Shown one piece after another: positions 26,755 to 34,493 of a DNA stretch of 64,000 nt. Position numbers and translations under genes: made by a program. The first letter of the stretch is position 1. Each line of letters begins with the position of its first letter. The notes below the pieces were generated by a model. That model had not been told where the DNA came from, made no database searches, and was given only the letters and a program-made list of their open reading frames with translations. Source of the stretch: Solimonas sp036405815 (GTDB taxonomy: Bacteria; Pseudomonadota; Gammaproteobacteria; Nevskiales; Nevskiaceae); the NCBI GenBank assembly GCA_036405815.1, contig DASWWX010000058.1:1-64000 (forward strand). The letters run 5' to 3'.

Positions 26755-27141
26755 ATGTCTATCCCAACCCTGCGCCTTCTCGGACTCGCCGTCGTCTTCC
26801 TGTGGTTCTTTGGCGGCGGCATCGGCCATTTCGTGTTCGATGATTTCTTCATCGGCATCGTGCCGCCCTACATCCCGCGGCCCGATCTGGCGGTTTACAT
26901 CAGCGGCGTGTTCGAGATTCTGCTGGCGCTGGCGCTGTTGCCGAGGGCCACGCGGCCCTGGGCCGGCTGGGGGCTGATCCTGCTGACCCTGGCGGTGACA
27001 CCCGCCAACGTGCACATGTGGCTGCATCCGGAACAGTTTCCGGACATGCCCTACTGGGCCCTGAGCCTGCGCCTCGTGATCCAGGTCCTGCTGCTCGCCT
27101 GCATCTGGTGGAGCACGCGACCCATCGCATCGGCGCGCTGA
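26755..27141 (+). CDS. DoxX-like four-helix membrane protein
   Basis: A 128-residue protein with four hydrophobic helices (about 5-22, 48-64, 68-84 and 103-120). The opening GLAVVFLWFFGGGIGHF and central GVFEILLALALLP, plus PANVHMWLHPE, match the DoxX-like family of small inner-membrane proteins. Function not established. Start is 6 bp after the SDR stop, so both genes are one unit. Confidence 0.78.
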   Translation: MSIPTLRLLGLAVVFLWFFGGGIGHFVFDDFFIGIVPPYIPRPDLAVYISGVFEILLALALLPRATRPWAGWGLILLTLAVTPANVHMWLHPEQFPDMPYWALSLRLVIQVLLLACIWWSTRPIASAR

Positions 27142-27184
27142 GCCGCAGCACTCGACCGGCGCGACGGCACCACCGGCTGGCGGG

Positions 27185-28120
27185 TCATTCGGCCGGCAGC
27201 CCGGCCCATGCCCGGATCGCAGCGGCGTTCTCCTCCACCAGGCGCCGCCCTTCGACGATCGCCTGCTCAGCGCGGTGGAAATCCATCAACGCGTAATCCT
27301 CGAGCATCGGCACCAGCGTGATTTCCGGCGGATCGCCGGCCATGCGGCTGCGCGTGAGCCGGTCCTGCATGATGTTGACGCTGGCGGCCACCACATCGAA
27401 GAAGCTCGGATTCTGCCCATCGCCGCTCTTCAGGTAATCGGCGACGCGATGCCATAGCGTGCGCTCCGCCTTCACCGGCGCTGGCACCTCCTGCTCGACC
27501 GCCTCCGCCGTGGCCCGCGAGATGTGGGCGCCGACCAGCTGGGCATTGAGGTTGACGGCGATCACCACGTCGGCACCGAGCGCGCGGCAGGCCGACACCG
27601 GCACCGGATTCACCAGGCCGCCGTCCAGCATCCAGCGCTCCTCATGCTGTACCGGCGACATCACGCCCGGCAGCGCGCAGGAAGCCCGTGCCGCCGCCAG
27701 AATCGGACCGCGCGTGATCCAGATTTCGCGGCCGGATTTCATCTCGGTCGCCACGCTGACGTAGCGCTGCTCCAGCGATTCGATCACCGGATTGTGGTGC
27801 TGCTCCTCGAAGAAGCCGAACAGGCGCTGCCCTTTGACCAGCGCGCCGGACAGCGTGAAATCGAGCAGGCTGAAGACGTCCCGCGCGCTGAGCTTGCGCA
27901 CCCAGTCGGCGAAGGCCTCGATCTGACCGGAGACGTAGACCGCACCAACCAGCGCGCCGATCGACGTGCCGGCGACGACCTGGGGCCGTACGCCGATCTC
28001 CTCCAGGCCCTGGATCACGCCGATATGCGCCCAGCCGCGCGCCGAACCGCTGCCCAGCGCCAATCCGACCACGGGCGGCCGCGGCGCCGGCTTGTCCTGG
28101 GGTTGCAAGGGTTTGCTCAC
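27185..28120 (-). CDS. Patatin-like phospholipase (RssA/YchK type)
   Basis: A 311-residue patatin-fold protein. I place the start at GTG 28120, since GAGGA lies about 7 bases upstream and the longer frame adds cysteine-rich sequence with no support. The oxyanion loop GSGSARGWAHIG, nucleophile elbow GTSIGA and the catalytic Asp in LDGGLVNPVP are all present. The order and length resemble E. coli RssA and the NTE group without extra domains. It should hydrolyse phospholipid acyl esters in the cytoplasm or at the inner membrane. Confidence 0.9.
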   Translation of the reverse strand: MSKPLQPQDKPAPRPPVVGLALGSGSARGWAHIGVIQGLEEIGVRPQVVAGTSIGALVGAVYVSGQIEAFADWVRKLSARDVFSLLDFTLSGALVKGQRLFGFFEEQHHNPVIESLEQRYVSVATEMKSGREIWITRGPILAAARASCALPGVMSPVQHEERWMLDGGLVNPVPVSACRALGADVVIAVNLNAQLVGAHISRATAEAVEQEVPAPVKAERTLWHRVADYLKSGDGQNPSFFDVVAASVNIMQDRLTRSRMAGDPPEITLVPMLEDYALMDFHRAEQAIVEGRRLVEENAAAIRAWAGLPAE

Positions 28121-28218
28121 ACGAATGTCCTCGAAACGGAGAAGATAGTGCAGACGCGCCGCATTGCAACCGCAGGCCCCTTTGGCGCATCCAATACGGA
28201 ATCCTGACGCCACCGCCC

Positions 28219-28620
28219 ATGACCGCACGCAACGACACACACAGCAAACTGATCGGCTACCTGCTCTGGATCTTCGGCTTCATGGGCGCCCACCGCTTCT
28301 ACTACGGGCGCCAGATCACCGGCACGATCTGGTTCTTCACGCTGGGACTGTTCCTGATCGGCTGGATCGTCGACCTGTTCCTGATTCCGTCGATGGACCG
28401 CGCCGCCGACCGCAAGTATCGCAGCGGCCCCAACGACTACAGCCTCGCCTGGATCCTGCTCACCTTTCTCGGCATCTTCGGCGTGCATCGCTTCTACCAG
28501 GGCAAGTGGCTGACCGGGATCCTGTATCTGTGCACGGGCGGCTTGCTGCTGCTGGGCGTGCTCTACGACTACTGGACCCTGAACGGACAGCTCGACGAGC
28601 TCAACGCGCGCGGCACCTGA
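28219..28620 (+). CDS. TM2-domain membrane protein, duplicated
   Basis: A 133-residue protein made of two TM2 units. The first contains GFMGAHRFYYGR and the second GIFGVHRFYQGK, each followed by two hydrophobic stretches (FTLGLFLIGWIVDLF and CTGGLLLLGVLYDYW). The repeat shows internal duplication. The family lies in the inner membrane and has no defined function in bacteria. The gene is convergent with dinB, whose stop is only 17 bp away. Confidence 0.88.
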   Translation: MTARNDTHSKLIGYLLWIFGFMGAHRFYYGRQITGTIWFFTLGLFLIGWIVDLFLIPSMDRAADRKYRSGPNDYSLAWILLTFLGIFGVHRFYQGKWLTGILYLCTGGLLLLGVLYDYWTLNGQLDELNARGT

Positions 28621-28637
28621 CCTGGCGGCGGCAGGCG

Positions 28638-29696
28638 TCAGAACAGACTCGGCTGCGCGCCGCCCTCGTCCGGGTCGCGGAAGTTGCCGAGGCCGACGCC
28701 GACCAGGCGATAACGCTCGCGACCGTCGTCGCCGACGCGGTCGCGCAGCGCCAGTGCGATGCGGGCCAGCGTCTCGGCATCGGCGGGCGGCCGTTCCGGC
28801 GTCAGGCTGCGCGTGAGCGTGCGAAACCCGGCCGTCTTTAGCTTCAGCACGACGGTGCGCGCCACGCGCGGTGTCTTGCGCGCCGCCTGCCAGGTCTTGT
28901 CGGCGAGCTGACGGATATGCGGCTCCAGCGCCGACAGCGGCAGATCTTCGGCAAACGTATCCTCGGCGGAGACCGACTGCACCGGCTGATCCGGCTCCAC
29001 CGGCCGATCGTCGATGCCCTGCGACAGCTCGTGCAGGCGCCGGCCGTAGCGACCGAGGGCGCGCTCCAAGGCGGCCACCGGGTGCTCGCGCAGCTGGCCG
29101 ACCGTGCGCAGCCCCAACTCGCCCAGCCTGCCCTCCATGACCTTGCCGACGCCCGGGATACGGCCGACCGGCAGCGGCGCCAGCACGTCCAGCGCCTGCT
29201 CGGGCCGAATCACGAACAGGCCATCGGGCTTGCGCCAGTCCGACGCGATCTTGGCGAGAAACTTGTTCGGCGCCACGCCCGCCGATGCGGTCAGCGACAG
29301 CGACTCGCGAATCTGCGCACGGATGGCCTGCGCCACCGCGGTCGCCGTGCTCAGGCCACGCTTGTTCTCGGTCACGTCCAGGTAGGCCTCGTCCAGCGAC
29401 AGCGGCTCGATCAGGTCGGTGTGCTCGCACAGGATCGCACGCACCTGCTTCGACACCGCGCGGTAACGCACGAAATCGGGCGGCACGAATACCGCGTCCG
29501 GACACAGGCGCTCGGCGCGCAGGGCCGGCATCGCCGACCGTATGCCGTAACGACGGGCCTCGTAGGACGCAGCGCAGACCACCGATCGTCGGCCACGCCA
29601 GGCCACCACCACCGGGCGCCCGCGCAGCGAGACATCGTCGCGCTGCTCCACCGACGCGTAGAACGCGTCCATGTCGATGTGGATGATCTTGCGCAT
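28638..29696 (-). CDS. dinB: DNA polymerase IV (Y-family, translesion)
   Basis: A 352-residue Y-family polymerase. Catalytic acidic residues lie in IHIDMDAFYASVE (Asp8, Asp10) and LDEAYLDVT; the helix-hairpin region IPGVGKVMEGRLGELGL and little-finger domain follow. The C-terminal QPSLF is a sliding-clamp binding motif. It copies past minor-groove lesions and lowers fidelity. There is no visible LexA box in the 77-bp divergent region with the lipoprotein gene, so SOS control cannot be claimed. Confidence 0.94.
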   Translation of the reverse strand: MRKIIHIDMDAFYASVEQRDDVSLRGRPVVVAWRGRRSVVCAASYEARRYGIRSAMPALRAERLCPDAVFVPPDFVRYRAVSKQVRAILCEHTDLIEPLSLDEAYLDVTENKRGLSTATAVAQAIRAQIRESLSLTASAGVAPNKFLAKIASDWRKPDGLFVIRPEQALDVLAPLPVGRIPGVGKVMEGRLGELGLRTVGQLREHPVAALERALGRYGRRLHELSQGIDDRPVEPDQPVQSVSAEDTFAEDLPLSALEPHIRQLADKTWQAARKTPRVARTVVLKLKTAGFRTLTRSLTPERPPADAETLARIALALRDRVGDDGRERYRLVGVGLGNFRDPDEGGAQPSLF

Positions 29697-29773
29697 CGCG
29701 CAGGCTGGCGGTGGAACTCGGAGCGGGAATGGACATCGTACTATTGCCTTGCCCCAACCTCAGAAGACACCCG

Positions 29774-30037
29774 ATGCGCTCCGTTCTGAAGCCTTGCCAT
29801 CCGCTCGCCGTCGCCGTTGGCGCAAGCCTGCTGAGCGCCTGCGCTTCAGCCCCGCCGGCCAACGTGCCCGCCTGCACCGGCGCCTGCACCACGCACACGG
29901 CGGGTTACGAGTGGGCGCAACGTGCCGACCTGCAGGATGCGCGGGTCTGCGATCGCTACCCGTCGCCGTTTGCCGACGGCTGCCGCGACGGCGTCGAGGA
30001 TCGCAATCAACTGCGTCCCGGCCAACGCGGTTTCTGA
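29774..30037 (+). CDS. Small cysteine-rich lipoprotein, unknown function
   Basis: An 87-residue protein with a lipoprotein signal ending LLSAC-ASAP (Cys at about residue 23). The mature part has four more cysteines (VPACTGACTT, RVCDRY, DGCRDG), suggesting two disulfides, and resembles the DNA-polymerase-adjacent small secreted proteins only by size. No family recognised. ATG 29774 is used because the signal peptide begins there. TACTAT at 29739-29744 could be its -10. Confidence 0.7.
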   Translation: MRSVLKPCHPLAVAVGASLLSACASAPPANVPACTGACTTHTAGYEWAQRADLQDARVCDRYPSPFADGCRDGVEDRNQLRPGQRGF

Positions 30038-30051
30038 CGCGCATCGATAAA

Positions 30052-30079
30052 GGCCGGCGCGCCTGATGGCGCGCCGGCC
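30052..30079. terminator. Bidirectional terminator, perfect 12-bp stem
   Basis: GGCCGGCGCGCC (30052-30063) pairs with GGCGCGCCGGCC (30068-30079), loop TGAT, between the convergent lipoprotein (ends 30037) and DUF1328 gene (ends 30137). On the reverse strand the stem is followed by TTTATCG. Confidence 0.75.
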
Positions 30080-30136
30080 TCCGATGATGCGGATGATGAG
30101 GCGCCGGTGTCGGCGCCCGATCGATCAACGCGGGTT

Positions 30137-30307
30137 TCAGACCGGCTTGCCCCGCATGAGGCCGGCGATCAGCGTCACCGCCGCCATCACCAGGAACACG
30201 AAGAACAAGATCTTGGCAATCGACACGGCGCCGGCGGCGATGCCACCGAAGCCGAAGAACGCGGCGATCAGCGCGATGATGAAGAAGACCACGGCATAGT
30301 GGAGCAT
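30137..30307 (-). CDS. DUF1328 small membrane protein (YtjA-like)
   Basis: A 56-residue peptide, too short for many gene callers. It begins MLHYAVVFFIIALIAAFFGF, continues GGIAAGAVSIAKILFFVFLV and ends GLMRGKPV: two hydrophobic helices with the glycine motif of DUF1328. GGGAGA sits about 6 bases before ATG 30307. Members are small inner-membrane peptides often expressed under stress. It is downstream of csbD on the same strand. Confidence 0.88.
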   Translation of the reverse strand: MLHYAVVFFIIALIAAFFGFGGIAAGAVSIAKILFFVFLVMAAVTLIAGLMRGKPV

Positions 30308-30373
30308 GACGTTCTCCCAATCAGTGTGAGTAGGCGGTTGCTTGTTGAGCGGCGGGCGGCGCTGGGCCTGGGC

Positions 30374-30428
30374 ACGGCGGCGGATGATCGGAGCCTTCGA
30401 TTGAAGTCCTGCGATCGTCCGCCGCCGT
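30374..30428 (-). repeat. Long 17-bp inverted repeat between csbD and the DUF1328 gene
   Basis: Arms 30374-30390 and 30412-30428 are complementary except at one position (T30385 against G30417). The 21-nt loop contains a nested 4-bp stem, CTTC with GAAG. It begins 6 bases after the csbD stop, so it could terminate csbD transcripts or protect their 3' end. No T-tract follows on the reverse strand. Confidence 0.6.
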
Positions 30429-30433
30429 TCGGC

Positions 30434-30655
30434 TTAGGCGGCCTTGCGCTTGGTGTCGCTGACGCGATCAATGAAGCGCTTGACCTGGCTCTCCGCTTCC
30501 TCGCGGGTCACGCCATAGCGCTCCTGGACCAGGCCCGACAGTCGCTGCGCGTTGCCTTCAACCTTCAGCAGCTCGTCATCGGTGAGCTTGCCCCAGGATT
30601 CCTTGGCACGACCGGCCAGCTGCTTCCACTGGCCCTTTAGCGTATCGCTGTTCAT
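30434..30655 (-). CDS. CsbD-family stress protein
   Basis: A 73-residue soluble protein. The start MNSDTLKGQWKQLAGRAKES and later ERYGVTREEAESQV match the CsbD family (YjbJ), small helical proteins abundant under stationary-phase and osmotic stress. Its molecular role is unknown. GAGGAG precedes ATG 30655. A palindrome at 30678-30694 lies just upstream. Confidence 0.9.
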   Translation of the reverse strand: MNSDTLKGQWKQLAGRAKESWGKLTDDELLKVEGNAQRLSGLVQERYGVTREEAESQVKRFIDRVSDTKRKAA

Positions 30656-30677
30656 ACAGTTCTCCTCGGTGGGAACA

Positions 30678-30694
30678 CGTGACGAAATGTCACG
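30678..30694. promoter_or_regulatory. Candidate operator upstream of csbD (CGTGAC-N5-GTCACG)
   Basis: Six-base arms CGTGAC and GTCACG flank GAAAT. The site lies 23 bp before the csbD start codon, where a regulator could act. No factor can be named. Confidence 0.3.
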
Positions 30695-30737
30695 GTGCCA
30701 TCGTGGAGTCACCGCACTGAATCGACCGTGAACTTGT

Positions 30738-30762
30738 GAAGCCGGCAGTTCAGCCCGGCTTC
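30738..30762 (-). terminator. Possible hairpin after pqiC
   Basis: GAAGCCGG (30738-30745) pairs with CCGGCTTC (30755-30762) across 9 nt, 25 bp beyond the pqiC stop on the reverse strand. No T-tract follows. Confidence 0.4.
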
Positions 30763-30786
30763 AGACGGCCGGAGAGCAACGCCGTG

Positions 30787-31425
30787 TCATCCGGGACAAC
30801 GCGCAGGCTGGGCGTTGGCCAGCGCGACCACCGCCGGCGCCATCTGCGTCGCCAGCGTGGCAATGGCACGCTGATAGCCATCGACGATGGCCTCGGCGCC
30901 AGTGGCCGCGATCGGCTGCGAGATGCGCGTTGCGCATTGCACGCCGGCGTCGCCGCTCTCGATCCGCCACTGCGCTTCCAGGTCGATGCGGTTCGACGGC
31001 CAGGCATCGAGCCGCTGCAGCACGATACGCACGCGCGGCACTGGCGTCGCCGGCGGTGACGATGGTGATGGCAGCCCGTAGACGTCACGAGCGCCCAGTC
31101 GCGCCTGCAACTGCGTGCTGACGGCGCTGCGCAATTCATCCGGCAACGGCCCGCTCCAACGCGCAGCCTCCAGGTGCGCGAGCGCACCATTGCCCTGGCG
31201 CACGACCAGCGTTTGCACGTCGACCGTAGCCGGCACGCGTACCGGCAGCACCTCGACGGCAAGCACGCGCGCCGGCGCCGATGCAGGAGGCGGCGACGGC
31301 AATGTCGCCCCCTGCATCGGCGACACCAGCGTGTAGTACCGCACGCTGCCGCCCGAGGCGCAGGCCGACAACAACGTGGCCAGCATCAGGACCGCCGCGC
31401 GTGAGGGGGCTCGGCTATGTGTCAT
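30787..31425 (-). CDS. pqiC: ABC-type transport auxiliary lipoprotein, PqiC-like
   Basis: A 212-residue lipoprotein with signal ending LLSAC-ASGG (Cys near residue 22) and the YYTLVSP strand of the YmbA/PqiC (DUF330) family; strands and helices after it follow the family. It sits at the inner face of the outer membrane and completes the Pqi lipid-transport pathway with PqiA and PqiB. ATG 31425 overlaps the pqiB stop by 4 bp. Confidence 0.88.
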   Translation of the reverse strand: MTHSRAPSRAAVLMLATLLSACASGGSVRYYTLVSPMQGATLPSPPPASAPARVLAVEVLPVRVPATVDVQTLVVRQGNGALAHLEAARWSGPLPDELRSAVSTQLQARLGARDVYGLPSPSSPPATPVPRVRIVLQRLDAWPSNRIDLEAQWRIESGDAGVQCATRISQPIAATGAEAIVDGYQRAIATLATQMAPAVVALANAQPARCPG

Positions 31426-33119
31426 GGCATCGGCTCCTGCAGTGTCGAATCGTCCTGAGCGGGCGGCGGCACGACCGGGCTGGCGTCCAGCGGCGCCGGC
31501 TGCGGCCCTCCGAAGATCAGCGCCTGTGGATGGCGCTGCAGGTAATCGGCCAGACCGCGCAGCGCGCGCGCAGCGCGCTCCAGTTCGCTCAAGGCGCGAC
31601 TCGCGTCCTGCGGCAAGCCGCCGTCCTGGCCCAGCGTGCGCGTCGCCGAATCCAGGGTGCGCTGTGCTTCCTGCAACGTGCGCTTGGCCTCGGGCGCCAG
31701 GTCGGCGTCGAGTTGTTTCAGCAGCTTGTCGGCACTGGCCAGCGCGTCGCGCGTATTGCGCCCGATCGCGCCGAACGGCACCTCGTCAAGCTTGCGCACG
31801 ATATCGGCGATCTGCGTCTGCAACATTGCCAGGCTGCCACGCTCGGTGGGAATCTCGAAGGGCTCGACGGAGATCGGCGATCCGGCGGGCTTGGCCTTGG
31901 GCAGCAAATCGAGGGCAACGTAGAGCTGTCCCGTCAGCAGATTGCCGGTGCGCAACTGCGCGCGCAGACCATCCTGTACCAGACGATTGAACACCGCCGG
32001 CGCCGTCTGCGATGTCTCGCCCTCGCTGCCACGGCTCAAGGTCTCATAGGCGTCGCCGAGTCGTTGCGGGTAGATCGTCGCCAACACCGTTCCGGAAAAC
32101 ACGGCGCGACGTTCGTCGTAATCCAGACGCACCGAATCCACGGTGCCCAACTCGATCCCGCGGAATTCCACCGCGGCCCCCGCGGCCAGTCCGCGCAGCG
32201 ACTCCTCGAAGCGCATGCTGATACGCATGGGTTCACCGTCCGGCGGCGCCAGAGCCGAGGCCTCGTCGCCGTGCAACAGGAACGCGGTGTTGGCCGCCGC
32301 CGGTTGCGAGCCTTGCTCGTCACGACCGCTGCGTCCAAAAGCGACGCCGCCGATCAGCACGCTGGCCAGCGACTGGGTGTTGATCTTCAGACCCGCGGCA
32401 CCGACGCGCACATCGATGCCGCTGGCATTCCAGAAGCGTGCGTCTTCGCTCACGAAGCGGTCGTAGGGCGCGTCCACGAAAATCTGCACGGTCACGCCGC
32501 GGCCGTCATCGTCGAGCTTGGTGCCAACGACCCGGCCGACCGGGATGCGGCGGTAGTACACCGGCGAGCCGATATCCAGCGAGCCCTGGTCCAACGCCTT
32601 GAGAATGAAGCGACGCCCCTGCCGATCACTGGTGACGGCAGGCGGTACCTCCAGCCCCTCGAAGTCGCGACGCCGCTCGTTGGATTGGCCGATGTCCACG
32701 CCGATGTAAGCGCCCGACAGCAATGTGTTGAGCCCGGAAACGCCACCGGTGTCGATGCGCGGGCGCACCACCCAGAAGCGCGTGTCGTAGACCGCGAAAT
32801 CGCTGGCCTCACGCGTCAGCTCCACCGCCGCAACCACGCCCTGCAAGTCGTCGGTCAGCGAAATCTCGCGCACGCGTCCGATGACGACCTCCTTGTACTT
32901 GACCTCAGTCTTGCCGGGCTCGAGACCTTCCGCGGACTTGAAGCTGATCGTGACGGTGGGGCCGGACGACAACACCGCGCGCAGCACCAGCACCAGCCCG
33001 GCAAGCGCCGCGACCACCGGCACCAGCCAGATCAGCGAGGGATTGAGGCGGCGTGCCGGCTGCAGTACCGGTTCGGCGGCACCATCGGTGCCCTGCGGTC
33101 GCGAAGTGGGTTCAGTCAT
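31422..33119 (-). CDS. pqiB: MCE-domain intermembrane lipid transport protein PqiB
   Basis: A 565-residue protein with an N-terminal membrane anchor at about 29-47 and three MCE domains, each starting with a strand and PGKTEVKYKEVVIGRV (about 67-82), GSPVYYRRIPVGRVVG (near 182) and GAAVEFRGIELGTVDS (near 309). A long C-terminal helical region (DADLAPEAKRTLQEAQRTLD) would form the periplasm-spanning tube, as in PqiB. Three MCE domains and context separate it from YebT and MlaD. It starts 8 bp inside the preceding pqiA-like gene. Confidence 0.92.
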   Translation of the reverse strand: MTEPTSRPQGTDGAAEPVLQPARRLNPSLIWLVPVVAALAGLVLVLRAVLSSGPTVTISFKSAEGLEPGKTEVKYKEVVIGRVREISLTDDLQGVVAAVELTREASDFAVYDTRFWVVRPRIDTGGVSGLNTLLSGAYIGVDIGQSNERRRDFEGLEVPPAVTSDRQGRRFILKALDQGSLDIGSPVYYRRIPVGRVVGTKLDDDGRGVTVQIFVDAPYDRFVSEDARFWNASGIDVRVGAAGLKINTQSLASVLIGGVAFGRSGRDEQGSQPAAANTAFLLHGDEASALAPPDGEPMRISMRFEESLRGLAAGAAVEFRGIELGTVDSVRLDYDERRAVFSGTVLATIYPQRLGDAYETLSRGSEGETSQTAPAVFNRLVQDGLRAQLRTGNLLTGQLYVALDLLPKAKPAGSPISVEPFEIPTERGSLAMLQTQIADIVRKLDEVPFGAIGRNTRDALASADKLLKQLDADLAPEAKRTLQEAQRTLDSATRTLGQDGGLPQDASRALSELERAARALRGLADYLQRHPQALIFGGPQPAPLDASPVVPPPAQDDSTLQEPMP

Positions 33120-33774
33120 ATCGGACGTTCACGGAAGGTTCGGAGTCGGACAACAGCGGCGCATCCCAGATCAGACGCGGATCGAAGCTCATCGAAGCCA
33201 GCATCGTCAGCACGACGACGGCAGCGAATGCCACCGCACCGCCGCCGGGCAGCACGAGCGCAAAACCGCTGAACTGCACCAGACCGACCAGCAGGGCGAC
33301 GACGAACACGTCCAGCATCGACCAATGACCGATGAAGTCGACGAAGCGGTACAGCTTGGCGCGCTCGCGCGGCGACCAGGAAGAGCCGCGCTGTACGCCG
33401 GTCAACAGCACCAGCAGCACGCCAATCTTGAGCAAGGGCACGACAATGCTGGCGACAAACACGATGATCGCCAGATCGTAGGAACCGCCGCGCCACAGCC
33501 TCAGCACGCCGCTGAGGATGGTCTCGTCGACGGCATCGAAGAACTGCGTGGTCTGCATGATCGGCAGCAGATTCGCCGGCAGATACAGCAAGGCGGCAGC
33601 GATCAGCAGCGCCCAGGTGCGCGTCAGGCTGTTTGCCTTGCGCCGTCGCAACGCCACGCCGCAGCGCGGGCAGTGCCGACGTTGCCCTTCCGGCGCCGGC
33701 AGATCGGCGCAGGTCAGCGCACAGCCGTGGCAGCGGATCAGCCCCATCTCGGCGGCGCTACGCACATGGCTCAT
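33112..33774 (-). CDS. pqiA: PqiA-like membrane protein, second half-size copy
   Basis: A 220-residue protein. It begins with a zinc-ribbon-like MGLIRCHGCALTC and RHCPRCGV (two CxxC pairs) and has four membrane helices (about 57-74, 96-118, 145-165 and 170-190) containing LYLPANLLPIM, the PqiA domain signature. E. coli PqiA carries two such domains in one chain of about 417 residues; here they are two genes. ATG 33774 overlaps the upstream copy by 4 bp. The pair probably feeds lipid to PqiB at the inner membrane. Confidence 0.88.
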   Translation of the reverse strand: MSHVRSAAEMGLIRCHGCALTCADLPAPEGQRRHCPRCGVALRRRKANSLTRTWALLIAAALLYLPANLLPIMQTTQFFDAVDETILSGVLRLWRGGSYDLAIIVFVASIVVPLLKIGVLLVLLTGVQRGSSWSPRERAKLYRFVDFIGHWSMLDVFVVALLVGLVQFSGFALVLPGGGAVAFAAVVVLTMLASMSFDPRLIWDAPLLSDSEPSVNVRYD

Positions 33775-34379
33775 GGCGGGCAGGCCTCGGCGCGCGCCCA
33801 CAACGCCTGCGCATCAACGCTGACCAGCGCGGTCATCAGCAGCGTCAGCGCCGCGAAGGCCCACAGGCCGACGTCGGGCGCGATCTGGGCAAGGCCGACC
33901 AGCTTCACGACCGACACCAGCACGCCCAGCATGAACACTTCGATCATGCCCCACGGCCGCATGTGACGCAGCGCGTGCATCACCATCGCAAATGCAGGCG
34001 GCCGCCGGCCGACGCGCAATGGCACCAGCACCCAGAGCAACGCCATAATCTGCAGCATCGGGAAAAAGAACAACGTCGCCGCCGCCAGCACGGCCACCAG
34101 GCCGATGCCGCTGTCGTAAGCGGCGACGACCGCGCCCCACAGACTGATCGTGTTGCGGCTGCGCTGCAGTTCCATCTCGACGATGGGATAACTGTTGGCG
34201 AGTACGAAGGCCAGCGCAGCGGTCAGGGTCAACGCCAGCAGGGCGTCCAGATTCAGCGGCTTGTCGCAGTACAGCTCACCGTCGCAACGGCAACAGCGTG
34301 CAACCGCACCGGTCGGCAACGGCCGGCGCTCATGAACGGCATCGCAGTACTGGCAGATGACCAGCGTGTCGGAACGCAT
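33771..34379 (-). CDS. pqiA: PqiA-like membrane protein, first half-size copy
   Basis: A 202-residue protein with ICQYCDAVH and RCCRCDGE (two CxxC pairs) followed by four helices and the signature VLANSYPIVEME, the counterpart of LPANLLPIM. It opens the pqi operon. ATG 34379 is preferred over the longer frame since the zinc-ribbon motif starts soon after. With the next gene it makes up the equivalent of one full PqiA. Confidence 0.87.
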   Translation of the reverse strand: MRSDTLVICQYCDAVHERRPLPTGAVARCCRCDGELYCDKPLNLDALLALTLTAALAFVLANSYPIVEMELQRSRNTISLWGAVVAAYDSGIGLVAVLAAATLFFFPMLQIMALLWVLVPLRVGRRPPAFAMVMHALRHMRPWGMIEVFMLGVLVSVVKLVGLAQIAPDVGLWAFAALTLLMTALVSVDAQALWARAEACPP

Positions 34380-34438
34380 GTCGGGATTCGGGTTGGCACC
34401 GCAGCAAAACCGATCATGCCTGCGCACCCCGCAAAGCA

Positions 34439-34467
34439 AAAGGGCCGGCGCATCGCGCCGGCCCTTT
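34439..34467 (-). terminator. Rho-independent terminator for the M3 peptidase gene
   Basis: A 13-bp perfect stem, AAAGGGCCGGCGC (34439-34451) with GCGCCGGCCCTTT (34455-34467), loop of 3. On the reverse strand it is followed by TGCTTTGCG after TTT, so it ends the gene at 34494 and insulates the pqi operon, which starts at 34379. Confidence 0.85.
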
Positions 34468-34493
34468 GATGATTGCCGCCTGAATGAACGGGC

